Source: Candidatus Argoarchaeum ethanivorans
Lineage (GTDB): Archaea > Halobacteriota > Methanosarcinia > Methanosarcinales > EX4572-44
Direction: 5' to 3'
Length of the DNA: 14,973 nt
Assembly (NCBI GenBank): GCA_905067535.1
Contig: CAJHIR010000019.1
Location: 1 to 14,973 of the forward strand
The position numbers were made by a program, and so were the translations under genes. Below, piece by piece: positions 1 through 6,575 of this stretch. The notes under the pieces were generated by a model, which did not search any database, was not told the origin of the DNA, and was given only the letters and a program-made list of their open reading frames with translations. Every line of letters begins with the position of its first letter. The first letter of the stretch is position 1.

Positions 1-2
1 TC

Positions 3-89
3 TACCGGGATTTTATAAATGAATTTAAAAGAGGAACAACGCCTGCAATGTTAGAAGGTTTAACAGACCATATATGGGACTGGAATTAA
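3..89 (+). CDS. 3' end of a truncated gene, probably a transposase C-terminus
   Basis: An open frame runs in from before the window and stops at TAA 87-89, giving 28 residues that include TPAMLEGLTDHIWDWN. A TPAM-x-x-GLTDHIW pattern near the end resembles the extreme C-terminus of DDE-type IS transposases, where it follows the last catalytic domain; this is recalled family knowledge, not a search. About 30 bp downstream lies TGGGACACTACCC (121-133), the kind of sequence often seen at IS ends, but the partner inverted repeat would be outside the window. No catalytic residue is visible, so the assignment rests only on the tail. It could also be the end of an unrelated gene. Confidence 0.4.
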   Translation, partial: YRDFINEFKRGTTPAMLEGLTDHIWDWN

Positions 90-157
90 TTTTTTTATTT
101 CTCAATTGAATATTCTTAACTGGGACACTACCCGTTTATACTTTCCCATACGTCAAG

Positions 158-190
158 AAACAGGATAAAGGCTATATCAGATGCAGATAA
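158..190. repeat. 33-bp perfect direct repeat, copy 1
   Basis: The 33 bp at 158-190 recur without mismatch at 979-1011. This copy ends 13 bp before the start codon of the membrane protein gene. Copy 2 ends 26 bp before the methyltransferase start. Both copies are open in a frame reading NRIKAISDAD, so the repeat may descend from coding sequence rather than from a leader. In copy 1 that frame is continuous with the downstream ORF back to a stop at 117-119, but no ATG, GTG or TTG start is available there. Confidence 0.9.
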
Positions 191-203
191 AAAGGGTACA
201 TCA

Positions 204-569
204 ATGAAGGAAGAAGATAAGATCAATAAAGAAGAGAACCTGCTTTCGCCTGCCGAATGGATAATGTTTTTGAGTGGGGAGATATCTGATTGCCGGACGC
301 GTTCATTACCGTTGCTAGCTATGATTTTTGCGGTAATGTTAGCGTGTCTAACTGATGCAATCACACTCTTTAACGGCGGTAAACCTGGGTGGTGGCCTCT
401 CAGCTGGATACTTGTTGTTATTGCCTTTGTGGCTGTGTTCTTAATTCCTTGGTATACGCAGCATGTGGATAAAAAAGTAAAACCTCTGAAAAGTATCAGA
501 GATCAGATACTCTGTGGAGATTTGAAGGAATATGACGAGATATACAAAGAATACAAGCGTGTAAAATGA
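204..569 (+). CDS. small two-helix membrane protein, unknown function
   Basis: The protein has 121 residues and I do not recognise its family. It has a charged N-terminus (MKEEDKINKEE), a short amphipathic stretch, and two strongly hydrophobic segments at about residues 35-56 and 63-84 joined by a short loop with GGKPGWW. A charged tail (residues 88-121, ending DEIYKEYKRVK) follows. A two-TM hairpin with both charged ends in the cytoplasm is the simplest topology. ATG 204 is the only good start; upstream GGG at 194-196 is a weak ribosome-binding site. The gene lies between a probable IS remnant and a short doubtful ORF and follows copy 1 of the 33-bp repeat, which suggests accessory DNA. Amino-acid composition is protein-like, so I think it is real. 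Confidence 0.6.
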   Translation: MKEEDKINKEENLLSPAEWIMFLSGEISDCRTRSLPLLAMIFAVMLACLTDAITLFNGGKPGWWPLSWILVVIAFVAVFLIPWYTQHVDKKVKPLKSIRDQILCGDLKEYDEIYKEYKRVK

Positions 570-615
570 TTTACATGACTGTGATAATAGAGAGGTTAAT
601 TCAGAGGAACATTCG

Positions 616-961
616 ATGGGTCTTGCGGATCGAGCCTACCTGAAAAGAGATTACATGTCTACAAGAGGTCGCAGCTTTAAACCCCCTTCTAAGAGAGAAT
701 CAGAGGTATACAACAGCGATGTTGGAGAATATAACAAATCTGTTGAGGTATCTGAAATGGAGTTGGATGGAAGAACTGCTATTAGCGATCCTATTGAATA
801 TGCAAATCTCAACTTGAATACTATTGAAAAAACTGGATTTGCAATAAATGACGAATTGTGTTTGTACCGTTGGATGTCGTTTGGTCTTGTTACGGGTGTC
901 GAAGTTTATTGGTGATGAAGTACGTGTAACGGAAAGTCCCAAAGAACCAATAAAACAATAG
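616..961 (+). pseudogene. short hypothetical ORF, possibly frameshifted near 890-900
   Basis: An ATG at 616, 14 bp after a GAGGT-like site (591-595), opens 99 codons ending at TGA 913-915. The N-terminus (MGLADRAYLKRDYMSTRGRS) is polar and basic with no recognised domain. In the +2 frame the sequence from 899 to the TAG at 959-961 reads a credible protein end (SKFIGDEVRV, then TESPKEPIKQ). A single indel around 885-900 would join the two parts into about 114 residues. Either this is a genuine 99-residue protein whose last few residues are arbitrary, or a recently broken gene. No homolog comes to mind. Confidence 0.35.
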
Positions 962-978
962 CGTGCGGTGTCTCTCAA

Positions 979-1011
979 AAACAGGATAAAGGCTATATCA
1001 GATGCAGATAA
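979..1011. repeat. 33-bp perfect direct repeat, copy 2
   Basis: This is identical to 158-190 and lies 821 bp downstream of it, shortly before the methyltransferase start codon. The two copies bracket the membrane protein gene and the short ORF. That arrangement would follow from a tandem duplication, or from an insertion by recombination between repeats. At 33 bp it is longer than usual IS target duplications. Confidence 0.9.
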
Positions 1012-1037
1012 GATGGACAATGGAAGGTTGAGTTTAA

Positions 1038-1844
1038 ATGGTAGAAGTAAACTGGAAAGATGCATGGGAAGAAATGCAGAAACAGCGGATGAGACCTCTG
1101 AAAATAGGGTACGATCCCGAATTTAAATCCAAATTCGCCAGGGATTACGCTATGATGTCGAAATACAACAATTATGAATATGGAAGACATGCAGTGGAGG
1201 TACTGAGTGAAATATTGGACCGAAACCTCAGTGTCCTTGAGATAGGTGCTGGTCCCGGAACACTAACGATACCTTTAGCTAAACATGTCAAAAACATCGT
1301 GGCTGTTGAAGCTTCCCAGAAAGCTGTAGGGCTTCTGAAGCAGAATATTAAAGAGAATGAACTTGAAAATGTGGAAATAATGACCGATAACTGGTTTAAT
1401 ATAAACGATGATGAAATCAAGGATAAATTCGATCTGGTCATCTGTTCTCATTTCATGTGGCAGGTAAAAGACATTGAACAGCATTTAAAAAAAATGGAGA
1501 ACGCTTCACATAATTATTGCGTTGTAATGCAGCCCGCTGGAAGAGACGATATGGTAAAGGAGATGTGGACAATGATAACCGGCAAGAAGTACATGGGTGA
1601 GTTTGACCCTGATGCCGATTACTTCGTTTATCTGATACTCCGCCGTCTCGGGAGACTGTTGAATGTGCGAGTGATGGATTACCACATAACAAGAAACTTT
1701 GAGCAGGAAGTCATGTACATAGCAAGTTTTATTGGCAGGTATGTGGAGGTTGATTCCGGGATAAAAAAAAGAATTGAGCAGCATGTTTCTAAAAAGGGAC
1801 TGCATGAAAAAAAGCATTCGGCAGTGGTTATGTGGTGGAAATAA
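1038..1844 (+). CDS. class I SAM-dependent methyltransferase
   Basis: The protein has 268 residues. It carries the Rossmann-type SAM-binding motif I VLEIGAGPG at residues 66-74, the acidic post-I residue in VAVEAS (Glu91), and a motif-IV-like strand FDLVICSHFMW after it. These features place it in the class I methyltransferases. The substrate is not evident; the N-terminus (EVNWKDAWEEM) and the central region with DYFVYLILRRLGRLL do not match a family I can name precisely. A small-molecule or cofactor methyltransferase is as likely as one acting on RNA. The start ATG 1038 is preceded by GGAAGGTTGAG. The last 13 bp overlap the pheS start, so the two genes are probably co-transcribed. Confidence 0.85.
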   Translation: MVEVNWKDAWEEMQKQRMRPLKIGYDPEFKSKFARDYAMMSKYNNYEYGRHAVEVLSEILDRNLSVLEIGAGPGTLTIPLAKHVKNIVAVEASQKAVGLLKQNIKENELENVEIMTDNWFNINDDEIKDKFDLVICSHFMWQVKDIEQHLKKMENASHNYCVVMQPAGRDDMVKEMWTMITGKKYMGEFDPDADYFVYLILRRLGRLLNVRVMDYHITRNFEQEVMYIASFIGRYVEVDSGIKKRIEQHVSKKGLHEKKHSAVVMWWK

Positions 1845-3316
1845 AATACGATCTTGCCTCTGGCGAAGCCACGGTACTGCAAGCCCTGAAAAATAGTGAT
1901 GAACTAACTGCCAGTGTCCTTGCTGCAAGCTGCAATCAAAAGATAGAGGTGTGTATCCAGTCTGCTATGATGCTGGAACAGAAAGGATTAGTCAGACTTG
2001 AGAATGTTGTTGATGAAAGGTATGATCTGACCGATGAAGGAGAAGAGTATGCACGAGAGGGGCTCCCGGAACGACAGATGCTATCCATTCTTCCCGTATC
2101 AATTAGTGAAGCAAAAAAGAGATTTTCAGAAAAACTTGTGGTAATCTCTCTTGGGTGGCTTAAAAGAAAAAACTGGGCAGTGGTAAGGGATGGGATACTT
2201 ACTCCAAGAGCGAGTGCAGAGGAAATTGAAGAAGGCGAGGATGAACAGGTATTAACAATTCTTCTAAATAAAAAAACCATTCTGGAGACATATAAAAAAA
2301 CCATTCCAGAGCTTGTAAAACGCTCTCTTGTAAGAATTGAGGAGGACAAAACCCGCATCATATCATTAACTGAAGCTGGATTAAAAATCGCATCAGAAGA
2401 TATTGATGTTGCTCCCGAGGTTGCGATGTTGACCCAGCAGATGATCACAGGTGGCGACTGGAAAAAAGTGAAACTGAAAAGCTACGACATTCACATAACG
2501 CCGCCGCCGATCTACGGTGGGAAGCTGCATCCCTACGAGCGCATCATTCGTGAGATGAGAAATATATTTCTTGAGATGGGATTTACAGAGCTTAAAGGCG
2601 AGACTGTTCAAAGCTCGTTCTGGAATTTTGATTCTCTTTTCCAGCCGCAGGATCATCCGGCAAGAGACATGCAGGATACATTCTACTTTAACTCGACCAC
2701 AGACGAACTGCCATCGTGTTACCAGACGGTACAGGCAATGCATGAGCACGGTGGGAAGATCAATTCTACCGGCTGGGGTGGAAGCTGGAGTAAAGAGAAG
2801 GCAGCGCAGGATGTACTGCGCACACACACAACACCGGTTACAATCAAATATCTTGCAGAAAATCCAGTACCACCGGTTAAAGCCTTCTGCATCGATCGCG
2901 TGTACCGTAGAGAAGCAATCGACCCCACCCATACCCCGGAATTTGAACAACTCGAAGGTGTGGTGATGGATGAAGGCATGAGCTTTACTAATCTTCTTGG
3001 ATACTTAAGTGAATTCTACCATCGCATGGGCTTTAAAGATGTGCGTTTTCGGCCGGGATATTTCCCATACACAGAGCCAAGTGTTGAGCCCGAAGTATAT
3101 ATTGAAGAACTTGGCTGGGTAGAACTGGGTGGCGCAGGTATATTTCGAAAAGAGGTTACAGAGCCTCTTGGAATTACTTCACCAGTACTTGCATGGGGAC
3201 TTGGAGTAAGTCGTGTTGCAATGCTCAAACTCAAACTGCTTGATCTTAGAGAACTTTACCAGTCAGATATAAACTGGCTGCGCACAAGCAGCGTTTGTCT
3301 CCACAAGCTTTATTAA
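1832..3316 (+). CDS. pheS: phenylalanyl-tRNA synthetase alpha subunit
   Basis: This is the catalytic subunit that charges tRNA-Phe with phenylalanine as an (alpha-beta)2 enzyme. At 494 residues it has the usual length of archaeal PheS. Roughly residues 1-210 form the winged-helix extension, and the class II catalytic core follows from KLHPYERIIREMRNIF (motif 1 region). Motif 2 is FCIDRVYRREAIDPTHTPEF, and motif 3 lies in WGLGVSRVAMLKL with its Arg. GTG 1832 or GTG 1835 are the only starts at the expected N-terminus; both lie inside the end of the methyltransferase gene and lack a clear Shine-Dalgarno. The last codons overlap the rpsO promoter. The beta subunit gene is not adjacent. Confidence 0.96.
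   Translation: MVEIKYDLASGEATVLQALKNSDELTASVLAASCNQKIEVCIQSAMMLEQKGLVRLENVVDERYDLTDEGEEYAREGLPERQMLSILPVSISEAKKRFSEKLVVISLGWLKRKNWAVVRDGILTPRASAEEIEEGEDEQVLTILLNKKTILETYKKTIPELVKRSLVRIEEDKTRIISLTEAGLKIASEDIDVAPEVAMLTQQMITGGDWKKVKLKSYDIHITPPPIYGGKLHPYERIIREMRNIFLEMGFTELKGETVQSSFWNFDSLFQPQDHPARDMQDTFYFNSTTDELPSCYQTVQAMHEHGGKINSTGWGGSWSKEKAAQDVLRTHTTPVTIKYLAENPVPPVKAFCIDRVYRREAIDPTHTPEFEQLEGVVMDEGMSFTNLLGYLSEFYHRMGFKDVRFRPGYFPYTEPSVEPEVYIEELGWVELGGAGIFRKEVTEPLGITSPVLAWGLGVSRVAMLKLKLLDLRELYQSDINWLRTSSVCLHKLY
3308..3315 (+). promoter_or_regulatory. TATA-like box of rpsO
   Basis: CTTTATTA lies 30-37 bp before ATG 3345, with CAAG just upstream as a possible B-recognition element. Transcription would start about 25 bp downstream, near 3335-3340, leaving a very short leader. 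The box falls inside the final codons of pheS, so rpsO can have its own promoter despite the tight packing. Assignment is by position and sequence only. Confidence 0.4.
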
Positions 3317-3344
3317 CGGCACCTTCTTATTAGGGATGATACTA

Positions 3345-3803
3345 ATGGCAAAGATGCATGTTCGAACCAAAGGCTCATCTGGCTCTACAAGACCAGTAAA
3401 GAGCAACTCACTGCAATGGTGCAATTATACCGAGGATGAACTTGTAGAAATTGTTACCAACCTTGGCAAGCAGGGAAAGTCTTCAAGCGAGATAGGGATG
3501 ACTCTTAGAGACACCTATGGTGTTGCAGATTTCAAACTCATTGCAAAAAAGAAAATCTCCATAGCCATGGCAGAAAATGATGTAATATCAAAAGTTCCTG
3601 AAGATTTATACAATCTGATTGTTAAGGCACTTCGAATGTACAAGCATATATATGTGAATAAAAAAGATGTTCACAACAAACGCCAGCTAAATCTGGTAGA
3701 AGCAAAAATCAGACGTCTTGTGCGTTATTACAAAAATACTAATAAAATTAATGTCGATTGGAAATACTCGATTAAAGCGGCAGAATTGTTAATCACGCGC
3801 TGA
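3345..3803 (+). CDS. rpsO: 30S ribosomal protein S15 (archaeal type, S13e)
   Basis: This primary rRNA-binding protein of the small subunit has 152 residues here, the archaeal and eukaryotic length; bacterial S15 is about 89. The N-terminal extension MAKMHVRTKGSSGSTRP is characteristic of the archaeal family, and the C-terminal HNKRQLNLVEAKIRRLVRYYK holds the conserved RNA-binding helices. An upstream in-frame ATG at 3336 would add three residues (MIL). ATG 3345 is preferred because family members begin MAKMH and because GGGATGAT at 3333-3340 is a suitable ribosome-binding site. It heads the rpsO-recJ-pcc1 group known from many archaea. Confidence 0.96.
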   Translation: MAKMHVRTKGSSGSTRPVKSNSLQWCNYTEDELVEIVTNLGKQGKSSSEIGMTLRDTYGVADFKLIAKKKISIAMAENDVISKVPEDLYNLIVKALRMYKHIYVNKKDVHNKRQLNLVEAKIRRLVRYYKNTNKINVDWKYSIKAAELLITR

Positions 3804-3819
3804 ACTTTTTTTAACGTTG

Positions 3820-5127
3820 ATGATAAATGATTTGATCGGAATTGCTGAAAAAGCTGCCAGGCTTATTGTTGATCGTGCAACCAATGTTCAGGTAATATCA
3901 CATACTGATGCCGACGGCATATCATCGGCAGCTATTATTTGTACTGCTCTTTTTCGATGCCACATACCTTTTCAGGCATGCTTTGTAAACTGCCTTGAAA
4001 GGAGTATTCTACGTAAGATCAGTTCTACTGATGCTGACACTGTTATATTATGCGATATGGGAAGCGGGCAGCCGGAAATCGTCAAGCAGATAGAAAAATT
4101 AGTGGTCATACTTGATCATCATAAGCCAGTTGGTGAACACAAGTGTATGCATGTAAATCCACACGATGTCGGACTGGATGGATCATTTGAGCTTTCAGCA
4201 TCAGGAGTGGCATATTTTGTAGCACGTCTGATGGGACCAAACACTGACTTGTCAGGTCTGGCGATACTTGGTGCGCTTGGTGATAAACAGTCAATGAGTG
4301 GAGCAAACCAGTTCATTGTTGAGGAAGCAATCTCCTGCGGTGCTGTTGAAGTAAGTTGCGGACTTATGCTTGAAGATGGTGATCTACGCACAGTTCTTGC
4401 TAATACCATTGAGCCATACTTTGAGTTTACTGGAGACGAAGCAAAGCTTGATGAGTTTTTGTCGAAGTTTTCTCTTTCAGGTGATATCAGTAGTCTTGAT
4501 TCTGACTCTGTAAGAAAGCTCGCGTCAGCTCTCGTATTAACCCTTTTAAAAAGGGGATGTATTGAAGCAGTCGATGCTGTTGTAGGAGAAAAGTACCACT
4601 TCAACAATGAAATCATCTGCGATGCCAATAAGTTTGTATCAATTGTAAACACTTGTGGCAAAATTGAACAATCAGGTATTGGACTTTCATTATGTCTCCG
4701 GGATAAAACCGAGCTGCAACATGCTACTCGACTTGATATGGAAAATCGGCGATCACTAATCAATACACTCAAAATAGCAGAACAGAATATGTGTGAGAAA
4801 AAATACATAAGATATGTGAAGTTGTCCAACATCTCAGGTACTGGCATCGTGGCAGGTATTACAACCCGCTATCTATTTCCAGACAAGCCATTTATTACAG
4901 TTAACAGCACATCTGATATGGTAAAAGTTTCCGGCAGAGGTACAAGAAAACTGGTATCACAGGGACTTGACCTTGCCACAGTAATAAAAAGTGCAGCCGA
5001 AGCTGTTGGTGGTACCGGGGGCGGCCATAATATTGCATCAGGCGCATCAATACCCAATGGACGTGAAGAAGAGTTTATAACAATTGTTGACCAATTGACT
5101 GGGGAGCAACTTGGAAGCGTTCCGTGA
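3820..5127 (+). CDS. RecJ-like single-strand exonuclease, DHH/DHHA1 family
   Basis: The protein has 435 residues. The DHH domain motifs are SHTDADG (27-33), CDMGSG (78-83) and DHHKP (99-103); these supply the Asp and His ligands of the two catalytic metal ions. The C-terminal DHHA1 domain ends with GGTGGGHNIASGA, the substrate-binding Gly-rich signature. Archaeal RecJ-like proteins act as 5' or 3' exonucleases on ssDNA or RNA, and some bind GINS in the replisome. Which subgroup this belongs to cannot be told by eye. An in-frame TTG at 3817 precedes ATG 3820; I choose ATG. The next gene is displaced by a hairpin array, and the codons just before the stop are part of the duplicated 12-mer CTTGGAAGCGTT (see that entry). 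Confidence 0.92.
   Translation: MINDLIGIAEKAARLIVDRATNVQVISHTDADGISSAAIICTALFRCHIPFQACFVNCLERSILRKISSTDADTVILCDMGSGQPEIVKQIEKLVVILDHHKPVGEHKCMHVNPHDVGLDGSFELSASGVAYFVARLMGPNTDLSGLAILGALGDKQSMSGANQFIVEEAISCGAVEVSCGLMLEDGDLRTVLANTIEPYFEFTGDEAKLDEFLSKFSLSGDISSLDSDSVRKLASALVLTLLKRGCIEAVDAVVGEKYHFNNEIICDANKFVSIVNTCGKIEQSGIGLSLCLRDKTELQHATRLDMENRRSLINTLKIAEQNMCEKKYIRYVKLSNISGTGIVAGITTRYLFPDKPFITVNSTSDMVKVSGRGTRKLVSQGLDLATVIKSAAEAVGGTGGGHNIASGASIPNGREEEFITIVDQLTGEQLGSVP
5110..5121. repeat. 12-bp direct repeat flanking hairpin array, left copy
   Basis: CTTGGAAGCGTT is the last coding stretch of recJ (residues LGSV) and recurs at 5342-5353, directly before pcc1. If the right copy followed recJ directly, the gene would read ...LGSVL and stop at TGA 5357-5359. 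That would overlap the pcc1 ATG as ATGA. This suggests a target duplication made when the array was inserted. Confidence 0.8.
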
Positions 5128-5128
5128 C

Positions 5129-5341
5129 CTGCACAACTTCGTTGTGCAGAAAATAGCCAGTAACCTTTGATTCTTGATTACGAAGCACTGCACAACTTCG
5201 TTGTGCAGAACTGCATACTCCGTATGCAGAAAATAGCCAGTAACCTTTAATTCTTGATTACGAAGTAATCAAGTGCAGAAAACAACTCTCGATTGCGCTA
5301 GCAATCGAGTGCGTCAGCAATCGAGTGCGTCAGCAATCAAG
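5129..5341. repeat. modular array of short perfect hairpins (array 1, recJ-pcc1)
   Basis: The array begins one base after the recJ stop codon. In order: hairpin 5129-5149 (stem CTGCACAAC/GTTGTGCAG, loop TTC); a spacer with AAAATAGCCAGTAACC; a half hairpin CTTGATTACGAAG (5173-5185); a second copy of the first hairpin (5188-5208); hairpin 5211-5229 (CTGCATAC/GTATGCAG, loop TCC); the spacer again (5230-5252); hairpin 5253-5273 (CTTGATTAC/GTAATCAAG, loop GAA); hairpin 5288-5309 (CTCGATTGC/GCAATCGAG, loop GCTA); then two 16-bp units TGCGTCAGCAATCRAG ending at 5341. Stems have 8-9 perfect pairs. No T-run follows any hairpin, so they are not ordinary terminators. They resemble REP or MITE-type intergenic repeats. 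Related arrays lie at 12160-12277 and perhaps 8571-8611. Confidence 0.9.
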
Positions 5342-5353
5342 CTTGGAAGCGTT
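5342..5353. repeat. 12-bp direct repeat flanking hairpin array, right copy
   Basis: This second CTTGGAAGCGTT lies two bases before the pcc1 ATG at 5356. Its GGAAG may serve as the pcc1 ribosome-binding site. It matches 5110-5121 exactly, and the whole hairpin array sits between the two copies. Confidence 0.8.
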
Positions 5354-5355
5354 TT

Positions 5356-5586
5356 ATGATTCATACAAAACTAATTCTCTCTCTGGAGTGTGCACAGATT
5401 GTACAACGATCACTTGAGCCTGATAATCTTTCTTCGATGCAAACCAGTGAGAATAGTAAAAAAGTGATTGTTCAGTTTGAAGCAAACAGGATTGGCACAG
5501 TACTTTCAACAATAGATGACTACCTGATGAATGCGAAGATTGCAGAAGACCTATGCAGTATAACAAAAACAAAAACAAAGAAATAA
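5356..5586 (+). CDS. pcc1: KEOPS complex subunit Pcc1
   Basis: Pcc1 is the small dimerising subunit of KEOPS, the complex that makes threonylcarbamoyl-adenosine at position 37 of ANN-decoding tRNAs. This one has 76 residues, the usual size. Signature regions are SLEPDNLSSM near the middle and the C-terminal helix motif IGTVLSTIDDYLMNAKIAED, both typical of archaeal Pcc1. It follows recJ as in many archaea, but is separated from it by array 1. The dph2 ATG lies inside its last codons (34-bp overlap), so pcc1 and dph2 are likely translated from one mRNA. The lysine- and threonine-rich end (TKTKTKK) is probably unstructured. Confidence 0.88.
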   Translation: MIHTKLILSLECAQIVQRSLEPDNLSSMQTSENSKKVIVQFEANRIGTVLSTIDDYLMNAKIAEDLCSITKTKTKK

Positions 5587-6575
5587 CCTATACGATTGAT
5601 GACCTTGAAATCAACATTCAACTGATATTAAATGTCATCGATGAAAGAGGGGCATCAGCCATCGGTCTTCAGTTTCCGGAAGGGTTAAAGCGGCAGGCTG
5701 TGAATATATCAAGGATTATACAGCAACACCGAAGAGTTGAAATACTCATATCCGGAAATCCCTGTTTTGGTGCCTGTGATATTGATAGACGGTTGATTGA
5801 ACTTACAGATGTCTTATTTCATTTTGGTCATTCAAGCCAGGGCTTCTGCAAAGAGGTTGTTTACGTGGAGGCACGTTCAAAGATAGATGTTGCACCTGTG
5901 GTAGCAAGGACAATAAAGATGCTGTCCGGAAAACGGATTGGAATTATCACAACAGTCCAGCATGTACACAAACTGCAAGAGATACAGGACATGCTTGTAG
6001 CTGACGGATTCGAGTCTGTGATAGAAGAAGGTGATGCACACATTGCATACCCTGGGCAGGTGCTTGGATGTAATTTTTCTGCAGCAGGAGGGAATTGTGA
6101 TGAATATATCTATGTTGGTGGTGGAGAATTTCACCCCACAGGTGCTTCAATTACCACACGAAAGAATATAATCATTGCAAACCCCTACAATAATAACGTG
6201 TATAAAATCAATCCGGAGCCACTCATTCGAAGACGATGTGCGATGATTGCAAAAGCATTTGATGCAGCAAATTTTGGCATCATTGTTTCAACCAAGATTG
6301 GGCAAGAACGATTAGCCCTTGCAGGAGCCTTGAAAAGGAAAATAGAAGAGCACAACAAAAATGCTGATTTAATCATCATGGACCTTGTAACACCAGAACA
6401 ATTGCTTGGATTTAAACTGGATGCTTTTGTAAACACCGCATGCCCACGAATTGCCATTGATGATTCCAAACGGTTCAATATTCCAGTGTTAACGCCAGTA
6501 GAGCTTGAAATACTCATCGGAGAACGGGAATGGAAAGAATTTGCAATGGATGAGATACTTGCCGGAGACAGGTAA
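5553..6575 (+). CDS. dph2: diphthamide synthesis enzyme Dph2
   Basis: Dph2 makes the first step of diphthamide on elongation factor 2, moving the 3-amino-3-carboxypropyl group of SAM to a histidine with a non-classical radical-SAM [4Fe-4S] centre. The protein has 340 residues. The three cluster cysteines are recognisable: Cys75 in NPCFGACDID, Cys173 in QVLGCNF, and Cys297 in FVNTACPRIAIDD. Their spacing resembles that of the studied Pyrococcus enzyme (about 100 and 124 residues). The start ATG 5553 overlaps pcc1; the first ten residues are Asn/Lys-rich and may be dispensable. Its stop overlaps the next start by one base. The neighbours are all translation-related, which fits a shared role in decoding fidelity. 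Confidence 0.94.
   Translation: MQYNKNKNKEITYTIDDLEINIQLILNVIDERGASAIGLQFPEGLKRQAVNISRIIQQHRRVEILISGNPCFGACDIDRRLIELTDVLFHFGHSSQGFCKEVVYVEARSKIDVAPVVARTIKMLSGKRIGIITTVQHVHKLQEIQDMLVADGFESVIEEGDAHIAYPGQVLGCNFSAAGGNCDEYIYVGGGEFHPTGASITTRKNIIIANPYNNNVYKINPEPLIRRRCAMIAKAFDAANFGIIVSTKIGQERLALAGALKRKIEEHNKNADLIIMDLVTPEQLLGFKLDAFVNTACPRIAIDDSKRFNIPVLTPVELEILIGEREWKEFAMDEILAGDR

Noticed and set aside
2571..2966. 131-codon + strand ORF inside pheS
   Set aside because: It overlaps the conserved catalytic core of PheS in another frame, and its Arg/Cys/His-rich composition is not natural.
3336..3344. Upstream ATG as the rpsO start
   Set aside because: It would add MIL before the conserved MAKMH start and would use up the likely ribosome-binding site.
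4119..4847. 242-codon minus-strand ORF opposite recJ
   Set aside because: It lies wholly opposite a gene with clear DHH and DHHA1 motifs, is rich in Ser/Pro/Thr as expected for a shadow frame, and has no recognisable domain.
5129..5341. CRISPR array
   Set aside because: The repeated units are self-complementary hairpins of differing sequence, separated by 1-25 bp, with no set of equal-length unique spacers and no cas genes.
5129..5341. Intrinsic terminators after recJ
   Set aside because: The hairpins are strong, but none is followed by a run of T, and archaeal termination mainly uses T-runs without hairpins.
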